Origin: Caldisphaera sp046536515
GTDB lineage: Archaea; Thermoproteota; Thermoprotei_A; Sulfolobales; Acidilobaceae
Assembly (NCBI RefSeq): GCF_046536515.1
Contig: NZ_JAWDMQ010000015.1
Span: forward strand, 1-29,807
Length of the DNA stretch: 29,807 nucleotides
Direction of reading: 5' to 3'
Below, piece by piece: positions 15,071 to 23,327 of the stretch. The position numbers and the translations under genes were made by a program. The notes under the pieces are model-generated. The model ran no database searches. It was not told the DNA's origin and saw nothing but the letters and a program-made list of their open reading frames with translations. Each line of letters begins with the position of its first letter. Positions within the stretch are counted from its first letter, which is position 1.

Positions 15071-15504
15071 TTTAAGCCAACTGGCTGGGTTGACATAATC
15101 GTATTTGATTGTGTATCATTATACTGTAAAAATATAGATTGTATGCTAGAAGGCACATAAATAACAAAGGATATAGACTGGCTGGGATTAATATATTCGT
15201 TTATTATATCAGGAACTATGTTATTCGATGATAATGTAATGTTTTTCTGTGTTCCATTTTGATAGATTCCATAGATTCCAGTTATTTTTATTTGACTTTG
15301 CATGTCATTTGTGATTTTCACGTATATAACCTGGCTATTGCTGTTGATCATCTGCGAGTTTGCTATTACATTTACTCCTTGCCCCATATTTTCCATAGCA
15401 TTTAAAGATTTTTGGAAGTAGTTATAAACGAGCACACCTCCAATTAATGTTGCACTAATTAAAATAACAGTACCAATTAAATTAGACAAACTCCTCTTTC
15501 TCAA
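15067..15504 (-). CDS. type IV pilin-like (class III signal peptide) protein
   Basis: A 145-aa secreted subunit or pseudopilin. The N-terminus MRKRSLSNLIGTVILISATLIGG has a short basic head, then a hydrophobic helix (about residues 8-30), the archaeal type IV pilin/archaellin layout; cleavage by the prepilin peptidase near RS-LSN is plausible. The rest is rich in Asn, Ser, Gln and Ile with several N-x-S/T sites (for example NGT, NIT, NDT), as expected for a glycosylated surface protein. TTG 15504 follows GGTGA (15511-15515). It is the first gene of the operon with the ATPase and TadC-type gene, which suggests it is the cargo or a minor pilin. Confidence 0.8.
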   Translation of the reverse strand: MRKRSLSNLIGTVILISATLIGGVLVYNYFQKSLNAMENMGQGVNVIANSQMINSNSQVIYVKITNDMQSQIKITGIYGIYQNGTQKNITLSSNNIVPDIINEYINPSQSISFVIYVPSSIQSIFLQYNDTQSNTIMSTQPVGLK

Positions 15505-15563
15505 GCTAATTCACCAAATAATTCATTTGTATTAAAAATTATTTTCATTTCAATGTAGAAATG

Positions 15564-15571
15564 CTTATAAA
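15564..15571 (-). promoter_or_regulatory. TATA box of the pilus operon
   Basis: On the minus strand it reads TTTATAAG. The predicted start near 15540 gives a leader of about 35 nt with GGTGA before the pilin TTG start. It is part of a divergent region shared with the deoxyhypusine synthase gene. Confidence 0.5.
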
Positions 15572-15604
15572 CCCTAATAATAGGACTTTTATGTTAAGCT
15601 TTTA

Positions 15605-15612
15605 TTTATAAA
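15605..15612 (+). promoter_or_regulatory. TATA box of deoxyhypusine synthase gene
   Basis: TTTATAAA with a T-rich upstream flank. The predicted start (about 15632) leaves only a few bases before ATG 15640, so the transcript may be leaderless or nearly so. Confidence 0.45.
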
Positions 15613-15639
15613 TGTTATTTATTAGAGATGTGATGAAAA

Positions 15640-16569
15640 ATGGAAATTAAGCCAGTTAAAGACGTTAGAATAGACCCAAATATGTCTGTTGAAAAATTAA
15701 TACAATATTATGGAGATATATATGGATTTATGGCAGGTCATCTTTACGAATCTGCAAATATCTTAGCTGAAGGTTTAAAGGAATCAAATATAAGGATTTT
15801 GACCTTTACTGGTAATTTAATTTCAACCGGATTGAGAGGTATTATAACGCAACTCATAGAAAAGAAGGTATTTAATGTTATAATAACTACTTGTGGAGCT
15901 TTAGATCACGATATAGCTAGGTCTAATGGAGGTATATACTTTAAAGGATATTTTGAATCTGATGATGAAAGCCTATATAAAAACAATATACATAGGTTAG
16001 GAAACGTTTTTATAAGAACTGATGATTACGGCCTTAAAGTAGAGGAGTTTGTAAGAAAACTTGTTGATGAAGCAGTTAAAATTAAAAATGAGTGGGGGGT
16101 TTACGAGCTTTTGAATTTAGCAGGAGGCATGATTAATGATGAGAACAGCCTCTTAAGGGCCGCTAAAAACTCTGGAGCATATGTTTTTGTCCCTGGTTGG
16201 CCAGACGGAGCATTTGGAACTGATTTATTTATGGAATCTGTAAAATACAAAGATTTCAAAGTAAATTATTTTATAGATATGAAAAAGCTTGCTGATATAT
16301 TTTTTGATGAAAATGAAAAAGCTTCTGCCCTTATTATTGGAGGGGGGATAAGCAAACACCATGCTATTTGGTGGAGCCAATTTAGAAATGGGCTGGATTA
16401 CGTAGTTTATTTGACTACGGCATCTGAGTGGGATGGAAGCCTAAGCGGTGCTATGCCAAGAGAAGCAATAACTTGGGGGAAGGTTAAACCTAAAGCTAAA
16501 AAATCTATAGTTTATGGAGATGCTACAATAACATTGCCTATATTAGCTGCTTATCTTCTTAAGTATTAA
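15640..16569 (+). CDS. dys: deoxyhypusine synthase
   Basis: Transfers the aminobutyl group of spermidine to a lysine of aIF5A, the first step of hypusine formation, using NAD. The 309-aa length fits the family. Visible motifs are LTFTGNLISTGLRGII (NAD/subunit interface, about 54-69), TTCGALDHDIAR (about 83-94), LIIGGGISKHH (231-241), TASEWDGSLSGAMPREA (260-276) and WGKVKPKAK, where K281 corresponds to the catalytic lysine that forms the imine intermediate. It is transcribed divergently from the pilus operon. It has no close downstream partner, since a 103-bp gap with its own promoter-like A/T sequences precedes topoisomerase VI B. Confidence 0.95.
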   Translation: MEIKPVKDVRIDPNMSVEKLIQYYGDIYGFMAGHLYESANILAEGLKESNIRILTFTGNLISTGLRGIITQLIEKKVFNVIITTCGALDHDIARSNGGIYFKGYFESDDESLYKNNIHRLGNVFIRTDDYGLKVEEFVRKLVDEAVKIKNEWGVYELLNLAGGMINDENSLLRAAKNSGAYVFVPGWPDGAFGTDLFMESVKYKDFKVNYFIDMKKLADIFFDENEKASALIIGGGISKHHAIWWSQFRNGLDYVVYLTTASEWDGSLSGAMPREAITWGKVKPKAKKSIVYGDATITLPILAAYLLKY

Positions 16570-16672
16570 AAAATTATAATATAAATTTTTTACTAAATTA
16601 TTAAAACCTTAGACATATACCTTATACTGGTATTAAGTCTAGTAAGTTAAAAGAATTTAAGAGGGGTAAAAA

Positions 16673-18352
16673 ATGAGTGCCGAGGCCGAGTCAGAAGAAA
16701 GAATAAAAGCGCAAGAAAAATATAGAGAGATGAGCATAGCTGAATTCTTTGCTAAAAATAAAGAGTTAGCGGGTTTTTCAAATCCAACAAGGGCTATATA
16801 CCAGACTGTAAGAGAATTAGTAGAAAATTCTTTAGATGCAACTGACAGCCATAATGTATTGCCAGAGGTTAAGATATCTATTAAAGAAGTAGAACCAGCT
16901 ACCGATGATAAACCTGCTAAATATGAAGTAGCAGTTGAAGATAATGGTATTGGTGTTCCTCCAAATGAAATAGCAAATGCATTTGGTAAAGTTTTGTATA
17001 GCAGTAAATATGTGATCAGGCAAGCGAGAGGTATGTACGGCCTCGGTGTTAAAGCTGCTATATTGTATTCTCAGATGACAACTGGTCAACCAGTTTTTAT
17101 TGTATCCTCTACAGATTCAAGCGATAATATTTATTATAAGAAATTGTTGATAGATATTAAGAAAAATGAGCCAGTTATAATTGAAGAAGGACAACTTCTT
17201 AAGAGAAGTAATTGGCATGGAACAAAAGTTTATTTAACGTTAGAAGGTGATTGGGTAAGAGCAAAACAAAAAATTATTGAATATATAAAGAGAACAGCCC
17301 TTATAGCCCCTTATGCTGAGATAATTTTTGAGACCCCAGAAAACGAAATATACTATTTCCCTAGAGTTACTAAAAAAATGCCAAAACCTCCAAGCGAAGC
17401 TAAACCTCATCCCCATGGTATTGATGTAGAGCAGCTTAAGGCAATTGTATCTTTTACGAAAGCAAAGACAATGGTAGAATTTATGGTAGAGGAATTTCAG
17501 AGTATAGGTGAAATAACAGCAAGAAAGTTTCTTGAGAGCATAGGTATAGATCCTAATATGAACCCTAAAGTTCTAATTGAGAAAGGAAACTCAAAGCTTT
17601 TACAAACTGTTGCTACTGGATTAAGGACATATAAAAACTTCAGACCTCCAAGAAGTGATTATTTAAGTCCTATAGGCGAAGAATTAATAGAAGTAGGATT
17701 AAAGAGGTTATTCAATGCCGAATGGGTAAAGGCTATAACAAGACAGGCTAGAGCATATGAAGGGCACCCATTTATTGTCGAGGCAGGAATTGCTTATGGA
17801 GGTAATATAGTTCCTGCAGAAGAACCCGTATTGTTAAGGTATGCAAACAAAATACCATTATTATATGAAGAAAGGGAAGACGTCTCATATAAGGTAGTGA
17901 GTTCAATAAATTGGAAGCTATATAACATTGAGGAGCCTATGCCGTTGGTTGTTTTAGTTCATGTTGCGAGCACAAAGGTACCTTATAAGGGTGTTGGTAA
18001 GGAAAGCCTCAGTGAAGTTCAGGAACTGGAAAGTGAAATAAAAAATGCTGTTCAAGAAATTGCAAGGAACTTAAGATTATACATTTCAAAGAAAAACAGC
18101 GAGCGCACATTAAGGGAGAAAATAGTAACTATATCAAAATATATTCCAGAAGTTGCAAGGAGTTTATCTATATTATCTATACCTCCTGATAAATGGGGCT
18201 CTAACGGAAAAAAGGATAACAATGAAAGAATAATTGAAAAACTTGTAAAAATAGTATCTAAATCCGTAGAATTGCCTAAAATTGATGGAAAGGAAGAAGA
18301 TCCAGAAAGGATAGTTAGGTCTGTTATAGCTAATGTTAAACTAGAACAATGA
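16673..18352 (+). CDS. top6B: DNA topoisomerase VI subunit B
   Basis: ATPase subunit of the type IIB topoisomerase that relaxes and decatenates DNA. The 559-aa product has the GHKL ATP-binding fold: N box RELVENSLDA with the base E48 and Mg-binding N52, G1 box EDNGIG (89-94) and G2 region RGMYGLGVKAA (about 119-129). A helix-two-turn-helix region and the transducer domain follow (about 230-470), with the switch lysine probably in the PYKGVGKESL segment near 440. It starts at ATG 16673 after GAGGGGT. Top6A follows after 10 bp with its own GAGGGGA, the usual B-A operon. Confidence 0.95.
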   Translation: MSAEAESEERIKAQEKYREMSIAEFFAKNKELAGFSNPTRAIYQTVRELVENSLDATDSHNVLPEVKISIKEVEPATDDKPAKYEVAVEDNGIGVPPNEIANAFGKVLYSSKYVIRQARGMYGLGVKAAILYSQMTTGQPVFIVSSTDSSDNIYYKKLLIDIKKNEPVIIEEGQLLKRSNWHGTKVYLTLEGDWVRAKQKIIEYIKRTALIAPYAEIIFETPENEIYYFPRVTKKMPKPPSEAKPHPHGIDVEQLKAIVSFTKAKTMVEFMVEEFQSIGEITARKFLESIGIDPNMNPKVLIEKGNSKLLQTVATGLRTYKNFRPPRSDYLSPIGEELIEVGLKRLFNAEWVKAITRQARAYEGHPFIVEAGIAYGGNIVPAEEPVLLRYANKIPLLYEEREDVSYKVVSSINWKLYNIEEPMPLVVLVHVASTKVPYKGVGKESLSEVQELESEIKNAVQEIARNLRLYISKKNSERTLREKIVTISKYIPEVARSLSILSIPPDKWGSNGKKDNNERIIEKLVKIVSKSVELPKIDGKEEDPERIVRSVIANVKLEQ

Positions 18353-18362
18353 GGGGAGAATA

Positions 18363-19520
18363 ATGTCACATATGGATAAAGTAGATATAGCAGCTAGAAA
18401 GAAAGTAGCAGAAATATTTCATAAGAAATTTAGTGAATTATCTGAAAACATAGAAAAGGGCAGCCCGCCTAAATTAGAGATACCAATGAGAACATTAGCT
18501 AATACTGTTTTTGATCCAAACAAAGGTATTTTAAAGCTTGGTATAAGAAAAATAGAGAGAAATTTCCTTAATATGAATGAAACGAAAAAATTCATGCAGA
18601 CCTTATTAATGGCATCAATTATATATCAAGCACTGGTTGAAAACGAGTATCCTACAATAAGAGATCTATACTATAGAGGTAAACATACGATATTGTTTAA
18701 GGATTTGAATGGAAGGGTTAGAGAGGAAAATACATGGGAAGAACAATCAGAAAGCGATGCTTCAATAAGAGACGTAGAAGTTATGACAGGCTTATTGAGA
18801 GAAGATATGCTAATATTAAGTAAAGAAAAAGGAAAAGTAGTAGGAAATATGAGGATAAGGAGTGGTAATGATACTATAGATTTATCTAAGTTAGGTCACG
18901 GAGCTTATGCTATTGAATCCACGCCAGATTTAATAGAATTCTTAGATTATGATGCTGAAATAGTTTTAGTTGTAGAGAAGGACGCAGTATTTCAGCAACT
19001 CCATAGAGCAGGTTTTTGGCAAAAATACAAGGCGCTCTTAGTTACTGGTGCAGGCCAACCTGATAGAGCAACTAGAAGGTTTGTTAGAAGGCTTCACGAT
19101 GAACTGAAGTTACCAGTATATATATTGACCGATTCGGATCCATACGGATGGTATATTTATAGCGTTTTTAAGGTAGGAAGTATTCAGTTAAGCTACGAAA
19201 GTGAAAGACTAGCAACGCCTAAAGCAAAGTTTTTAGGAGTATCGATGAGCGATATTTTTGGTTATGGAACTAAAAAAGCATATTTGAATGACGAAGAAAG
19301 AAGAAATTTTATAATAAAGGCTAAAGACGTTGACATAAAGAGAGCTAAAGAATTAATTAAGTATTCATGGTTCCACTCTAAGCTTTGGAAAAGAGAAATA
19401 GATATGTTTATGGATAAAAAAGCAAAATTGGAGATAGAAGCTATGGCAAGCAAAGGATTAAAGTTTTTAGCATTTCAATATATTCCTGAAAAGATTCAAA
19501 CACAAGATTGGATTGAATAG
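18363..19520 (+). CDS. top6A: DNA topoisomerase VI subunit A (Spo11-like)
   Basis: DNA-cleaving subunit of topoisomerase VI, homologous to the meiotic protein Spo11. The 385-aa product has the winged-helix (CAP-like) domain with the catalytic tyrosine in TIRDLYYRGKH, most likely Y104, and a Toprim domain with E205 (VVEKDAVFQ) and D257/D259 (DSDPYGW) for Mg binding. The length matches archaeal members. The start ATG 18363 is preceded by GAGGGGAGAAT. An in-frame ATG three codons on (MDKVD) is an alternative. Confidence 0.95.
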   Translation: MSHMDKVDIAARKKVAEIFHKKFSELSENIEKGSPPKLEIPMRTLANTVFDPNKGILKLGIRKIERNFLNMNETKKFMQTLLMASIIYQALVENEYPTIRDLYYRGKHTILFKDLNGRVREENTWEEQSESDASIRDVEVMTGLLREDMLILSKEKGKVVGNMRIRSGNDTIDLSKLGHGAYAIESTPDLIEFLDYDAEIVLVVEKDAVFQQLHRAGFWQKYKALLVTGAGQPDRATRRFVRRLHDELKLPVYILTDSDPYGWYIYSVFKVGSIQLSYESERLATPKAKFLGVSMSDIFGYGTKKAYLNDEERRNFIIKAKDVDIKRAKELIKYSWFHSKLWKREIDMFMDKKAKLEIEAMASKGLKFLAFQYIPEKIQTQDWIE

Positions 19521-19554
19521 TAAACAGCATTTATCTTTAATATTAATAGAATAA

Positions 19555-19562
19555 CTTATATT
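19555..19562 (+). promoter_or_regulatory. TATA box of the PCNA gene
   Basis: CTTATATT; the predicted start is near 19584, close to the AGGTG motif that precedes TTG 19596. Confidence 0.35.
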
Positions 19563-19595
19563 TGTTTTAACAGCACATATTAATAGGTGCTAAAT

Positions 19596-20357
19596 TTGGT
19601 CTCAATTAAAGCAGTTTATACTTCAGGTAGCAAATTTAAAAAAATTGTACAAGCCTTAGCAAGGATCAATGATGAAGGGTCTTTTCACTTTAGCAATGAT
19701 GGGCTTACGTCTTGGCTTTTTAGCCCAGATAAAACGGTTTTAGGCATTTTTAAGGTTTCATCAACTGCTTTCGAACAGCTGTCTGTAGATTCAGATATTA
19801 CTTTGACTATTAACATGAGTGAATTGAGCAAAGTCCTTAGAAGATCAACAAGAAATGATAAGATCATTCTTCAATATTCCACAGGAGACAGCTATATGAG
19901 AGTAACATTAGTCGATGAGAAAACTGGTGTAGAGAGATCTTTCGATGTATCTAGCGGTGAATCTGAAGAAAATGAAGTAAAGGAAATTAAAATGAATCCA
20001 ACAGTTCGCCTTATTCTATCAGCAAATGACATAGATACCCTTGTAAAGGACGCAAAACTAGTTGGCGATGTTGTTAAAATAACTGGAAAGGATGATACTA
20101 TAACAGCTGAAGTTAGTGGAGAAGAAAAATATTATCAATGGATTATGAAGAAAGATTCACCTTTGCAAGAAGTGTCTATCGATGAAGATTCTACCTCATC
20201 TTATAGCCTGAGTTCGCTAAGATCTATTATTGAGCCTATAACAACTGTAGCAGAAAGCGTGAACTTGGAATTTACCAGTGATTACCCTTTAAAAATAGAA
20301 TTTAGTATATCAGGTCCTGAAGAATTCGTTATGTATATAGCACCTGTAAGTTCATGA
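19596..20357 (+). CDS. pcn: DNA polymerase sliding clamp (PCNA)
   Basis: Ring-forming clamp that tethers polymerase, ligase and FEN1 to DNA. The 253-aa product contains the two PCNA repeats: FKKIVQALARINDEGSFHFS near the N-terminus, then DSDITLTINMSELSKVLRRS, an interdomain connector around residues 115-135 (acidic, SSGESEENEVKEI) and C-terminal SEFTSDYPLKIEFSI-like strands ending YIAPVSS. Crenarchaea usually carry two or three paralogs forming heterotrimers; which one this is cannot be told. AGGTG at 19585-19589 covers the GTG at 19587, so TTG 19596 is the preferred start. The gene is followed by the hairpin and T-run at 20373. Confidence 0.93.
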   Translation: MVSIKAVYTSGSKFKKIVQALARINDEGSFHFSNDGLTSWLFSPDKTVLGIFKVSSTAFEQLSVDSDITLTINMSELSKVLRRSTRNDKIILQYSTGDSYMRVTLVDEKTGVERSFDVSSGESEENEVKEIKMNPTVRLILSANDIDTLVKDAKLVGDVVKITGKDDTITAEVSGEEKYYQWIMKKDSPLQEVSIDEDSTSSYSLSSLRSIIEPITTVAESVNLEFTSDYPLKIEFSISGPEEFVMYIAPVSS

Positions 20358-20372
20358 TAAAGAAACAGCAAA

Positions 20373-20405
20373 CCTCGCCCCTAGAAGGGGCGGGGTATTT
20401 TTTTT
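20373..20405 (+). terminator. Strong hairpin with T-run after pcn (also 5' end of the mobile element)
   Basis: CCTCGCCCCT (20373-20382) pairs with AGGGGCGGGG (20386-20395) around a 3-nt loop; one T-G pair interrupts an otherwise Watson-Crick stem. A run of eight T follows within two bases. It lies 16 bp after the pcn stop and looks like an intrinsic terminator. The same stem type recurs at other transposon-type loci in the window, so it may be the left-end hairpin of the element that now serves as a terminator. Confidence 0.55.
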
Positions 20406-20653
20406 AAGTTTAGAAACTTATTAAAAATTGAGACAGCTGCTAATGGGGTATGCGTCACTGAAACATGAGTATGCATCTACCCCAACTAACAAGTGTAATA
20501 AAATAGGGTTCCAAGCAATCAACTCTTAAGGCATGAGATGCGGGAGCCGATTTCTCCCGCAATATCGGCTTGGGGGGATAATAGAGTAGCACCCGTAAAA
20601 GGGGTGTAACCCTTAAGACCTCAGGAAACCCTTTAGGGCGGGGATGAGGTCAG
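20373..20653 (+). mobile_element. Solo omega-RNA-like element (IS200/IS605-derived) with pseudoknot
   Basis: Non-coding stretch between pcn and the MFS gene. It starts with the hairpin at 20373 and ends at GAGGTCAG (20646-20653). Interior pairing includes GGGGTA/TACCCC (20445-20450 with 20478-20483) and GCGGGAG/CTCCCGC (20540-20546 with 20554-20560), whose loop CCGAT (20547-20551) can pair with ATCGG (20564-20568) as an H-type pseudoknot. GACCTCA (20617-20623) pairs with TGAGGTC (20645-20651). The end CCTTTAGGGCGGGGATGAGGTCA is of the archaeal TnpB right-end type. No tnpB frame is present. The following bases, the potential guide, overlap the 3' end of the MFS gene. Confidence 0.6.
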
Positions 20654-20654
20654 T

Positions 20655-21686
20655 TTATGGATTTTTCTTCTCTAATAAAATTACAAAAATTAAATATAAT
20701 CCTAATATAAGTGAGAATATTGAAGAAAATATAATGCTATTCTTTGGTACTTTCAAAACCCAACTTATACCATATCCTATAACCCATCCGAATAATTGCA
20801 AAGTATTTATTAATGATATTCCTTCTGGAGATTTTGGAGAGCTCCAATAATCTAAGCTTAATGGTATAATTGCTTCTCTCATTCCAAATACTAATGAAAA
20901 TGGCCAATAAAAATAAAACAGTGAAATTAATGAATAAATGAAAATAGATATAGGGAGGGCTAATTTATTAATTCTAGGAAGGAAGAAGCCAGAAATCATA
21001 CCTAATGTTTCTAAGGATGAATCGATTAAACCTATAAAAAAATAATTTATATGATAAACTCTGACCAGTTCTGGCATTATAAATGGGGTTGCTAATGCTA
21101 TAGGGATTATAGATAAGAAAGGAATAGGATCCTTTTTAATAGAGATTTTAAAAGTTCCTCTTTCAACTTTATCATCTATTGGCAAGATGATAAAGCCTGA
21201 AATACTTGTTAATATTCCTCCTATAATAAATGGTGTCTTTAAACCTAGAACTTGTGCTAATGATCCTCCTAGAATTGGAAATATAACTGCTGGAAAAACA
21301 GATATAGCCCATATTCTGGTTAATGTTCCAGATTCTTTATTCTTCATTAAAGAGTAATAATTAGGTAATGACATGTAAAATGAAGAAGATATAATTGATG
21401 CAATTAATAAATCAAAATAATTTTTTACATATGGTATAATAAATATTCCTATGCCTGACAAAAGCATACCTAAAATAATAGTATTTTTTTCTCCAATTTT
21501 TCTGAAAAGAATGGCACCTAGTATTGGGAAAGGAAGACTAATTAGTTCTAAAAATGTAAAAAATTGACCTAAATTGTTTTCTCCTATATATTTTGCTAAT
21601 AATATAGAATAAAAAGGATAATAAGCGTAGAAACCTGCTCCCCAAACAAGCCAGCTTGTTGTTATTAATATTGAATTTCTGTCCAA
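20655..21686 (-). CDS. major facilitator superfamily transporter
   Basis: The 343-aa membrane protein has about 12 hydrophobic segments in two bundles of six, with short basic cytoplasmic links (for example FRKIGEKN after segment 2, the classic MFS loop 2-3 position). The length is short for the superfamily but the segment count is complete, so it does not look truncated. Substrate cannot be predicted. It starts at TTG 21686 after AAAGGTGA. The stop codon lies two bases from the end of the omega-RNA-like element, so the element's insertion probably set or abutted the 3' end of this gene. Confidence 0.8.
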   Translation of the reverse strand: MDRNSILITTSWLVWGAGFYAYYPFYSILLAKYIGENNLGQFFTFLELISLPFPILGAILFRKIGEKNTIILGMLLSGIGIFIIPYVKNYFDLLIASIISSSFYMSLPNYYSLMKNKESGTLTRIWAISVFPAVIFPILGGSLAQVLGLKTPFIIGGILTSISGFIILPIDDKVERGTFKISIKKDPIPFLSIIPIALATPFIMPELVRVYHINYFFIGLIDSSLETLGMISGFFLPRINKLALPISIFIYSLISLFYFYWPFSLVFGMREAIIPLSLDYWSSPKSPEGISLINTLQLFGWVIGYGISWVLKVPKNSIIFSSIFSLILGLYLIFVILLEKKNP

Positions 21687-21739
21687 TTTTTCACCTTTAT
21701 ATTATTGTTTTGTTTATTGTTTTATATAAACCAGATATA

Positions 21740-21813
21740 TGGGCCCGGCCGGGCTCGAACCGGCGACCTCCGCCGTGTAAGGGCGGCGTCCTAACCACCT
21801 AGACTACGGGCCC
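21740..21813 (-). tRNA. tRNA-Val (anticodon UAC)
   Basis: 74 nt without encoded CCA. All arms pair: acceptor GGGCCCG/CGGGCCC, D stem GTCT/GGAC with loop AGGTGGTTA, anticodon stem CCGCC/GGCGG with loop CTTACAC (anticodon TAC), a five-base variable loop, and T stem GCCGG/CCGGC with loop TTCGAGC. The discriminator base is A. There is no intron in the anticodon loop. It reads valine GUA codons and, with wobble, GUG. Confidence 0.97.
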
Positions 21814-21872
21814 TATACCGATCTCGGTAAACCACACCCGGCTCAGGTCCCATATTCCAATGCAAATTACCC

Positions 21873-21882
21873 TTTATAATTT
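21873..21882 (-). promoter_or_regulatory. TATA box of tRNA-Val
   Basis: On the minus strand AAATTATAAA. The predicted start near 21850 gives a 5' leader of roughly 35 nt to be removed by RNase P. The leader is unusually GC-rich and holds a small hairpin (TACCG/CGGTA around AGAT). Confidence 0.5.
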
Positions 21883-21986
21883 TTATCTCCAAGTTTTTTT
21901 CAAACTTTTAATTAAAATTTTTCAAATGTTTTGAATACTCATAAAATTTAAACCTATAGCTTTTTATAAATTAGGGGGAACAAGTT

Positions 21987-23297
21987 ATGGGCGAGGAAAA
22001 CGAAGGATTCAATACAACAAAGGAGATATTAAAACTAAGTGAGGGCGATAAAACAAGGGTTAGAGGGTGGATTTATAGGAAAAGGGATCTGGCTGACAAT
22101 ATATTTATTGTTATAAGGGATTCAGAAGGCATAATTCAGACGGTTTTGCCAAGAAAAAATGCCTCACAAGATCTAGTTTCTTTAGCTGAAAAATCAACTA
22201 TAGAATCTTCAGTTGTTATAGAAGGTGTAGTTAAAAACGATGAGAGGGCTCCAGGAGGTAAAGAAGTGCAAATAGAAAAATTATCGATAATTGGTCTTGC
22301 AGATGATTTTCCAATAAAGGGAGGAGAAAGCATAGATTACCTATTGGACATAAGACATCTGTGGCTTAGATCCAGGAAATTAACATCAATAATGAAAATA
22401 AGGCAATCCGTTTTAGATGGAATGAGGGAATACTTTAAGAAAAACAATTGGTGGGAAGTTAATCCTCCAATATTAACTCAAAGTGCTGTAGAAGGTGGAG
22501 CTACTTTATTTGAAGTTAATTTCTTTAATAAAAAAGCATATTTAAGTCAAAGTGCTCAGTTTTATTTAGAGGTTATGATATTTAGCTTGGAAAAGGTTTG
22601 GGCTATAACTCCAAGCTTTAGAGCAGAGAAAAGTAGGACTAGAAGGCATCTTTATGAATATTATCATTTGGAAGGCGAAGCTGCATGGATGGATATGAAA
22701 GATATGATGAGCCATGTAGAAGGGTTGGTCAAAAGTGCTATTAAAAAAGTTTTAGAAGATAGGTTAGAGGATTTAGAAATAGTTAAGAGGGATACGAATA
22801 TACTAGATAATTCATTAAAATCCAGTTTTCCTGCAATTACGTATGATGAAGCTATATTGAAATTAAAGAATAAGGGAATCAACATAAAATGGGGTGATGA
22901 TATAGGGGCTGATGAAGAAAAAGTACTAACAGAATATTTTGATACTCCGTTTTTCTTAACTATGTTTCCTAAGCATCTGAAGAGCTTCTACATGAAAATA
23001 GATGATAATAGGCCAGACGTAGTATTAGGTTTTGACTTAGAAGCACCAGAAGGATATGGAGAAGTAGTAGGGGGGAGCCAAAGAGAAGACAGTTATGAAA
23101 AGCTATACAAAAGAATAGTTGAAGAGGGTTATAATCCAAGTGATTATCAATGGTACTTAGATCTAAGGAAGTATGGTACAGTGCCTCATAGCGGTTATGG
23201 ATTAGGTGTAGACAGATTAGTAACTTGGATTGCAGGTCTAGATCATATAAGGGATTCCATACCATTCCCAAGGTTTAGAGAGAGAATATATCCATAA
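21987..23297 (+). CDS. asnS: asparaginyl-tRNA synthetase
   Basis: Class IIb synthetase that charges tRNA-Asn. The 436-aa product has an N-terminal OB-fold anticodon-binding domain (about 20-105, with RVRGWIYRKRDLADNIFIVIRD) and a class II catalytic core: motif 2 SFRAEKSRTRRHLYEYYHLEGE (about 210-231) and motif 3 GYGLGVDRLVTWIAG (about 410-424). The segment SAVEGGATLFEVNFFNKKAYL-SQSAQFYLE is of the asparagine type and differs from the archaeal AspRS pattern (EGGTELF..AFLAQSPQ). An alternative is the AsnRS-derived asparagine synthetase paralog known in some archaea; the intact anticodon-binding domain argues against that. ATG 21987 follows AGGGGGA. The tRNA-Val gene is divergent upstream. Confidence 0.88.
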   Translation: MGEENEGFNTTKEILKLSEGDKTRVRGWIYRKRDLADNIFIVIRDSEGIIQTVLPRKNASQDLVSLAEKSTIESSVVIEGVVKNDERAPGGKEVQIEKLSIIGLADDFPIKGGESIDYLLDIRHLWLRSRKLTSIMKIRQSVLDGMREYFKKNNWWEVNPPILTQSAVEGGATLFEVNFFNKKAYLSQSAQFYLEVMIFSLEKVWAITPSFRAEKSRTRRHLYEYYHLEGEAAWMDMKDMMSHVEGLVKSAIKKVLEDRLEDLEIVKRDTNILDNSLKSSFPAITYDEAILKLKNKGINIKWGDDIGADEEKVLTEYFDTPFFLTMFPKHLKSFYMKIDDNRPDVVLGFDLEAPEGYGEVVGGSQREDSYEKLYKRIVEEGYNPSDYQWYLDLRKYGTVPHSGYGLGVDRLVTWIAGLDHIRDSIPFPRFRERIYP

Positions 23298-23327
23298 AAA
23301 TATAAATAAAACAAGAGGATACAATTT

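Noticed and set aside
20644..20850. 68-codon plus-strand frame over the end of the MFS gene
   Set aside because: It is the antisense shadow of the transporter and begins inside the element end.
20655..21686. Truncation of the MFS transporter by the adjacent element
   Set aside because: All 12 hydrophobic segments can be counted, so the coding part appears complete.
21740..21813. Intron in the tRNA-Val gene
   Set aside because: The anticodon stem and 7-nt loop are contiguous with perfect pairing.
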